This document shows, one piece after another, positions 8,001 through 10,750 of a stretch of DNA of 10,750 nucleotides (within the stretch, counting starts at the first letter, position 1; every line of letters starts with the position of its first letter). Under the pieces are notes generated by a model. The model saw only the letters and a list, made by a program, of their open reading frames with translations. It was not told where the DNA came from and did not search any database. The stretch is from Burkholderiales bacterium. GTDB taxonomy: Bacteria; Pseudomonadota; Gammaproteobacteria; Burkholderiales; Burkholderiaceae_F. The stretch spans positions 3,016-13,765 of the forward strand of contig JAJPXW010000246.1 in the NCBI GenBank assembly GCA_021205255.1, given 5' to 3'. A program made the position numbers and the translations under genes.

Positions 8001-10631
8001 ACCCGTGGTGGAAGAAGCTTCAGCTAAGTGTTTAGCAAGTTTGAGTCTCTGAGCTTCACCACCAGATAAAGTTGGAACTGGTTGGCCTAGGCGCAAATAG
8101 CCGAGTCCCACTTTTTCTAGAGGTTGCAAAGCAACTTTAAGTTCTTTAATTTCGCCAAAGAGATCGATAGCTTCGGAAACTGTTAGGTCAAGAATATCTG
8201 CAATTGAAAAATCCCTGCCTTTACGATGGATTTTGACTTCCAAGGTTTCTGGCTTATATCTTCTGCCATTGCAGTCTGGGCAGCTAAGGTAGACATCGGA
8301 GAGGAACTGCATTTCTACATGTTCAAAACCGCTACCTTCACAAGTTGGACATCTGCCGGAACCGGAATTAAAACTAAAAGTAGCTTGGGTGTAGTGACGC
8401 TTCTTAGCTTCTGGCGTAGAAGCAAACAATTTTCTAAAAGTATTGAATGCACCAACAAAAAGAGCAGGATTGCTTCGAGTGGTCTTACCAATGGAAGTTT
8501 GATCGACAAAGACCACTTCATCAATTAATTCCGCGCCTTTTAGTGCTTCGTACTTACCAGGAGCTTCTGTGGTTTCTCCTTTAGCCTTTTTAAGAGCCGG
8601 TACAAGGATGTCTTGAATAAGCGTTGATTTGCCAGAGCCTGAGACTCCAGCAACACTAACTATGCAGTTCAACGGAATTCTGACATCGATATTTTTTAGG
8701 TTATGTTCACTTGCACCAAGAAGCACAATAGCAGGCTTCTCTGGGCGAACTTTCTTGCGCTTTCTATGATTGATTTTTAGAGAGCCGCTCAGATAACGAC
8801 CCGTTAAAGTCTTAGCATGCTTGATTTCTTCAGGTGTCCCGTCAAAGACAATACGACCACCAGCAGAGCCTGGACCAGGGCCCATGTCAAGGATACGGTC
8901 AGCCGCTAGCATAACTTGGGGGTCATGCTCGACTACTACAAGAGTATTGCCAGCGCTTCTAAGTTTGCGCATGACTGAATTTACTCTGTCCATATCCTGC
9001 GGATGCAGTCCAATGGATGGCTCATCAAGAACAAATAAGGTATTGACTAGAGAAGTGCCTAGAGCCGTTGTCAAATTAATACGTTGGACTTCTCCCCCAG
9101 ATAAAGTTCTGCTCTGACGGTCAAGCGTCAAGTAACCAAGTCCTACGTCAGTGAGATAGGAAAGTCTTGCTCTTATTTCCTTGAGCAAAAGATCGCAAGT
9201 CTGCTCTTCTTCTTTTGAAAGTTTAAGGTTATCGAAGAAGACTTTGAGTTGATCTATCGGAAGAGTGGCCAAATCCTGTAGGTTGAAGCCGGGGAGTTTG
9301 TTCAGAACTTGATCTGAATACTCCGCGTTAACTGGTTTAAATCTTTCAGTTCCAGCTTTTGAGGCAGCTAGGATTTTTTCTGCTAGGCCAAGTGTTCCTA
9401 TTCTCCAGGATTGAGCGTCAGGCTTTAAACGTGATCCTTTACAGACTGGACAAAGCGTATAGCCGCGATACTTAGATAAAAGTACGCGGACATGCATCTT
9501 GTAGGCTTTGGTTTCTAGCCATTCAAAGAAATGGTTAATACCGTACCATTTCTTAGTAGTCCAGCCTTCCCAGGTTGGATCTCCTTCAAAGAGCCACTTT
9601 TTATGCTGTGGAGGCAGATCTTTAAAAGGAACATCGGGATCAATGCCGTCTTTTTGTGCAAAGTAAATTAGTTCATCCTGACATTCCTGGAAAGATGGAG
9701 TGGTCCATGGTTTAACAGCTCCCTCCCTTAAGGACTTGCTTTCATCAGGAATCACTAGACCTGGTTCAATACCAATTATTCTTCCGAAACCTTTGCAGGC
9801 ATCACAAGCACCAGCAGCCGAGTTAAAGCTAAAAGTAGAGGAGTGGGGTTCTGAATAGGTGATGCCACAGTCTTCACAAGAAAACTTCTCTGAAAATTTC
9901 CAAACTGCCAAAACTTCTCCATCTGGAGTTTCAGCTCTAACTTGGATTTTTCCTTTTCCAGTAATGAAAGAAGCTTCTAAATTTTCAGTCAATGCAAAAG
10001 GATCAGGAATGCGCTTGAATCTTCCTGCAATGACTTCAACTTGGCATGGACCTTTTTCGGCGTCAGAAAGCGGCTTGACTCTCGTATAGCCCTGAGCGCT
10101 TAAAGCTGCTTTTACATCTTCAACTGGATAATCTTTTGGTACATCAATTAGAAAAGTGACGTAGAGCCTAGTATTTTCTGGAAGAGTCCTAACTCTTGAC
10201 AACACATCCTTGCAGACCGTAAAAGCATTATCTTTCTTTACTGGTTTCCCGCATTTACGGCAGAAGAGCTTGCCGGCTTGGGCAAAGAGCATCTTGAGAT
10301 GGTCATTGATTTCCGTCATTGTTCCGACAGTGGAACGGGAAGTGCGAACTGGATTTGTCTGGTCAATTGCGATCGCTGGAGGGACACCTTCGATTTTTCC
10401 AACCTTCGGCCTATCCATCCTATCCATAAACTGGCGGACATATGGACTAAAGGTCTCCACATATCTTCTTTGTCCCTCGGCATAGAGTGTGTCGAATACT
10501 AGGGATGACTTTCCTGATCCCGAGACGCCAGTAACGACTGTCAGCTTTCCGTATTCAAAGCTGACATCGAGGTTTTTTAAGTTGTTTTGATTGGCTCCAG
10601 TAATCTGGATTCCGGTCATCTGTTTTTGCAT
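5010..10631 (-). CDS. uvrA: Double-length excinuclease ABC subunit A (tandem UvrA fusion)
   Basis: UvrA is the damage-sensing ATPase of nucleotide excision repair; it normally works as a dimer of about 940-residue chains that loads UvrB on damaged DNA. Here 1873 residues hold two complete UvrA units (about 1-965 and 990-1873) in one chain. Walker A GVSGSGK(S/T) occurs at 35, 662, 1023 and 1537, with lysines 41, 668, 1029 and 1543. LSGGE signatures start at 510, 855, 1384 and 1728, and Walker B acids are D536/E537, D885/E886, D1410/E1411 and D1763/E1764. The C-terminal zinc modules are intact in both halves (C761/764/784/787 and C1638/1641/1661/1664), as are the signature-domain cysteines (C252/255/276/279 and C1241/1244/1265/1268). 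Only the second half has the UvrB-binding motif (RNRKGIYK, then VDG). Related double UvrAs occur in chlamydiae and some Burkholderiales, usually beside a normal UvrA in the latter. The start ATG has an AGAAG-type ribosome-binding site. Whether it acts in standard repair or a specialised role is unknown. Confidence 0.95.
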   Translation of the reverse strand: MQKQMTGIQITGANQNNLKNLDVSFEYGKLTVVTGVSGSGKSSLVFDTLYAEGQRRYVETFSPYVRQFMDRMDRPKVGKIEGVPPAIAIDQTNPVRTSRSTVGTMTEINDHLKMLFAQAGKLFCRKCGKPVKKDNAFTVCKDVLSRVRTLPENTRLYVTFLIDVPKDYPVEDVKAALSAQGYTRVKPLSDAEKGPCQVEVIAGRFKRIPDPFALTENLEASFITGKGKIQVRAETPDGEVLAVWKFSEKFSCEDCGITYSEPHSSTFSFNSAAGACDACKGFGRIIGIEPGLVIPDESKSLREGAVKPWTTPSFQECQDELIYFAQKDGIDPDVPFKDLPPQHKKWLFEGDPTWEGWTTKKWYGINHFFEWLETKAYKMHVRVLLSKYRGYTLCPVCKGSRLKPDAQSWRIGTLGLAEKILAASKAGTERFKPVNAEYSDQVLNKLPGFNLQDLATLPIDQLKVFFDNLKLSKEEEQTCDLLLKEIRARLSYLTDVGLGYLTLDRQSRTLSGGEVQRINLTTALGTSLVNTLFVLDEPSIGLHPQDMDRVNSVMRKLRSAGNTLVVVEHDPQVMLAADRILDMGPGPGSAGGRIVFDGTPEEIKHAKTLTGRYLSGSLKINHRKRKKVRPEKPAIVLLGASEHNLKNIDVRIPLNCIVSVAGVSGSGKSTLIQDILVPALKKAKGETTEAPGKYEALKGAELIDEVVFVDQTSIGKTTRSNPALFVGAFNTFRKLFASTPEAKKRHYTQATFSFNSGSGRCPTCEGSGFEHVEMQFLSDVYLSCPDCNGRRYKPETLEVKIHRKGRDFSIADILDLTVSEAIDLFGEIKELKVALQPLEKVGLGYLRLGQPVPTLSGGEAQRLKLAKHLAEASSTTGGHKLFVFDEPTTGLHFDDTAKLMDSLRELIDNGHSVLVVEHNLDVLDGSDWIIELGPAGGDKGGEELFAGTPDNFSIKETPTGLALAAYRKSMAENTEAEYFSSLIGEDEEQRYPTDKISIVNAREHNLKNLTLSIPRNKFVAVTGVSGSGKSTLAFDLVFNEGQRRYLESLNAFARSMVQPASRPDVDAVYGIPPTVAIEQRVSRGGYKSTVATLTEIHHFLRLLWMKLGTQYCPDCKVPVEPMSPQAVVSSILKKFKGTEVDFAAPLVRNRKGIYKDLAASMHAKGFTRMIVDGHVTTTRPFPQLDRFKEHSISVIVATLTITPESEKELTRAVNLALDYGNGSFEVYGKRTVASYSTKRSCPKCERSFPAMDPRLFSYNNKLGWCPTCLGFGTGVFQRALADDKKYEDSPAEGIDASVVCYACGGTRLNEVARNVLWFEKPITDISKMTVSEAKEYFKEIAQNLSGKREMAIAEDAMKEIRSRLDFLEEVGLSYLTLDRSAPTLSGGESQRIRLASQLGTNLQGVCYVLDEPTIGLHPRDNKILLSALEKLASKGNSLLVVEHDEDTIRKADYIIDIGPGAGVSGGRLVAQGTVEDLEKEPRSLTGRYLKHPVPHSGVARRHTTSKDPAVHVNGAYLNNLKIPTVSFPLNRLTVVTGVSGSGKSTLARDILLTSLENAVKAKGGEYKVNGCASISGFDAVKRVLEVDQTPIGKTPRSCPATYVGFWDAIRKLFAETNEAKARGYTPSRFSFNLEAGRCPECLGQGVKTVEMNFLPDVRVECESCGSMRFNDETLAVKWKGKNIGEVLKMNVDEAVEFFSTINSISHPLKLMQEVGLGYLTLGQPSPTLSGGEAQRIKLVTELTKVKDDPIKGRKSPHTLYVLDEPTVGLHMADVEKLIKVLHRLTDAGNTVVVIEHNLDVIAEADWIVDLGPEGGSLGGQLRFEGEIQDLLKNETQSHTAEALREFLATRPRTEEISTQPSAGESQKVPVLGS

Positions 10632-10750
10632 ACCACTTCTTCTTTTTTATAGCCGTAAGGGTTTGAAAATTGAGATAAAAAATCAAGGCGTAAAAAGACG
10701 AACGGTACTATATAGAACAGGAACAATAGGTAGCTTAAATTAGGGGAAAG
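10632..10750 (-). promoter_or_regulatory. Leader and probable promoter region of the uvrA-like gene
   Basis: These 119 AT-rich bases precede the uvrA start and contain no gene. On the minus strand TATAAA lies about 20 bases before the ATG, too close for a normal leader, and CTATATAG occurs further up at 10709-10716. Neither has a clear -35. No complete LexA box is present. Confidence 0.3.

Noticed and set aside
8226..8528. Open frames on the plus strand inside the uvrA-like gene (also at 6433-6732 and 8821-9117)
   Set aside because: They are complementary to conserved UvrA motifs, and several recur at equivalent ATPase repeats, as expected for shadow frames of a repeated domain.
5010..10631. 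Two adjacent uvrA genes joined by a sequencing error
   Set aside because: The frame is continuous through the linker (about residues 965-990) with no stop or start-site signature there, and double UvrA proteins of similar length are known in other bacteria.
10705..10720. Possible LexA (SOS) box upstream of the uvrA-like gene
   Set aside because: On the minus strand a CTGT half-site is followed by an AT-rich eight-base spacer, but the other half is GTAC instead of ACAG. Only one half-site matches, so SOS control is not supported here.

Overview
The window looks like ordinary chromosome from a moderately AT-rich Gram-negative bacterium. The paired LptF/LptG permeases imply a lipopolysaccharide outer membrane. 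Their sequence style, together with a double-length UvrA, best fits a low-GC betaproteobacterium of the Burkholderiales, perhaps the Sutterellaceae (Parasutterella/Turicimonas type). That placement is by memory of family sequences, not by a search.

Layout. Positions 1-934 (+) hold the 3' part of an oligopeptide/dipeptide-type ABC transporter ATPase whose start lies before the window. A 280-base AT-rich gap with three palindromes follows. Positions 1215-3514 (+) hold lptF and lptG, overlapping by 4 bases, which encode the two permeases of the LPS-export complex. After a 135-base gap comes a small gene of unknown function (about 3656-4291, +) for a membrane-anchored protein with a TTG start. 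It converges on a MarR-type regulator (4394-4924, -). Upstream of that regulator on the same strand is an 1873-residue UvrA (5010-10631, -) that fills half the window. The last 119 bases are its leader.

How the genes relate. lptF and lptG are almost certainly co-translated and act together, using an LptB ATPase encoded elsewhere. The uvrA-like gene and marR run in the same direction with 85 bases between them. That spacer holds a -10-like TATAAT, an inverted repeat and two near-identical 15-base direct repeats 44 bases apart, so marR probably has its own controlled promoter even if it also receives read-through from uvrA.

The most notable item is the giant UvrA. Two whole UvrA units are fused head to tail, with four intact ATPase sites. 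The two halves have diverged in different insertion modules: only the second half shows a recognisable UvrB-binding motif, and only the first keeps the full-length first signature insert. I saw no mobile element, CRISPR array, RNA gene or defence cassette.
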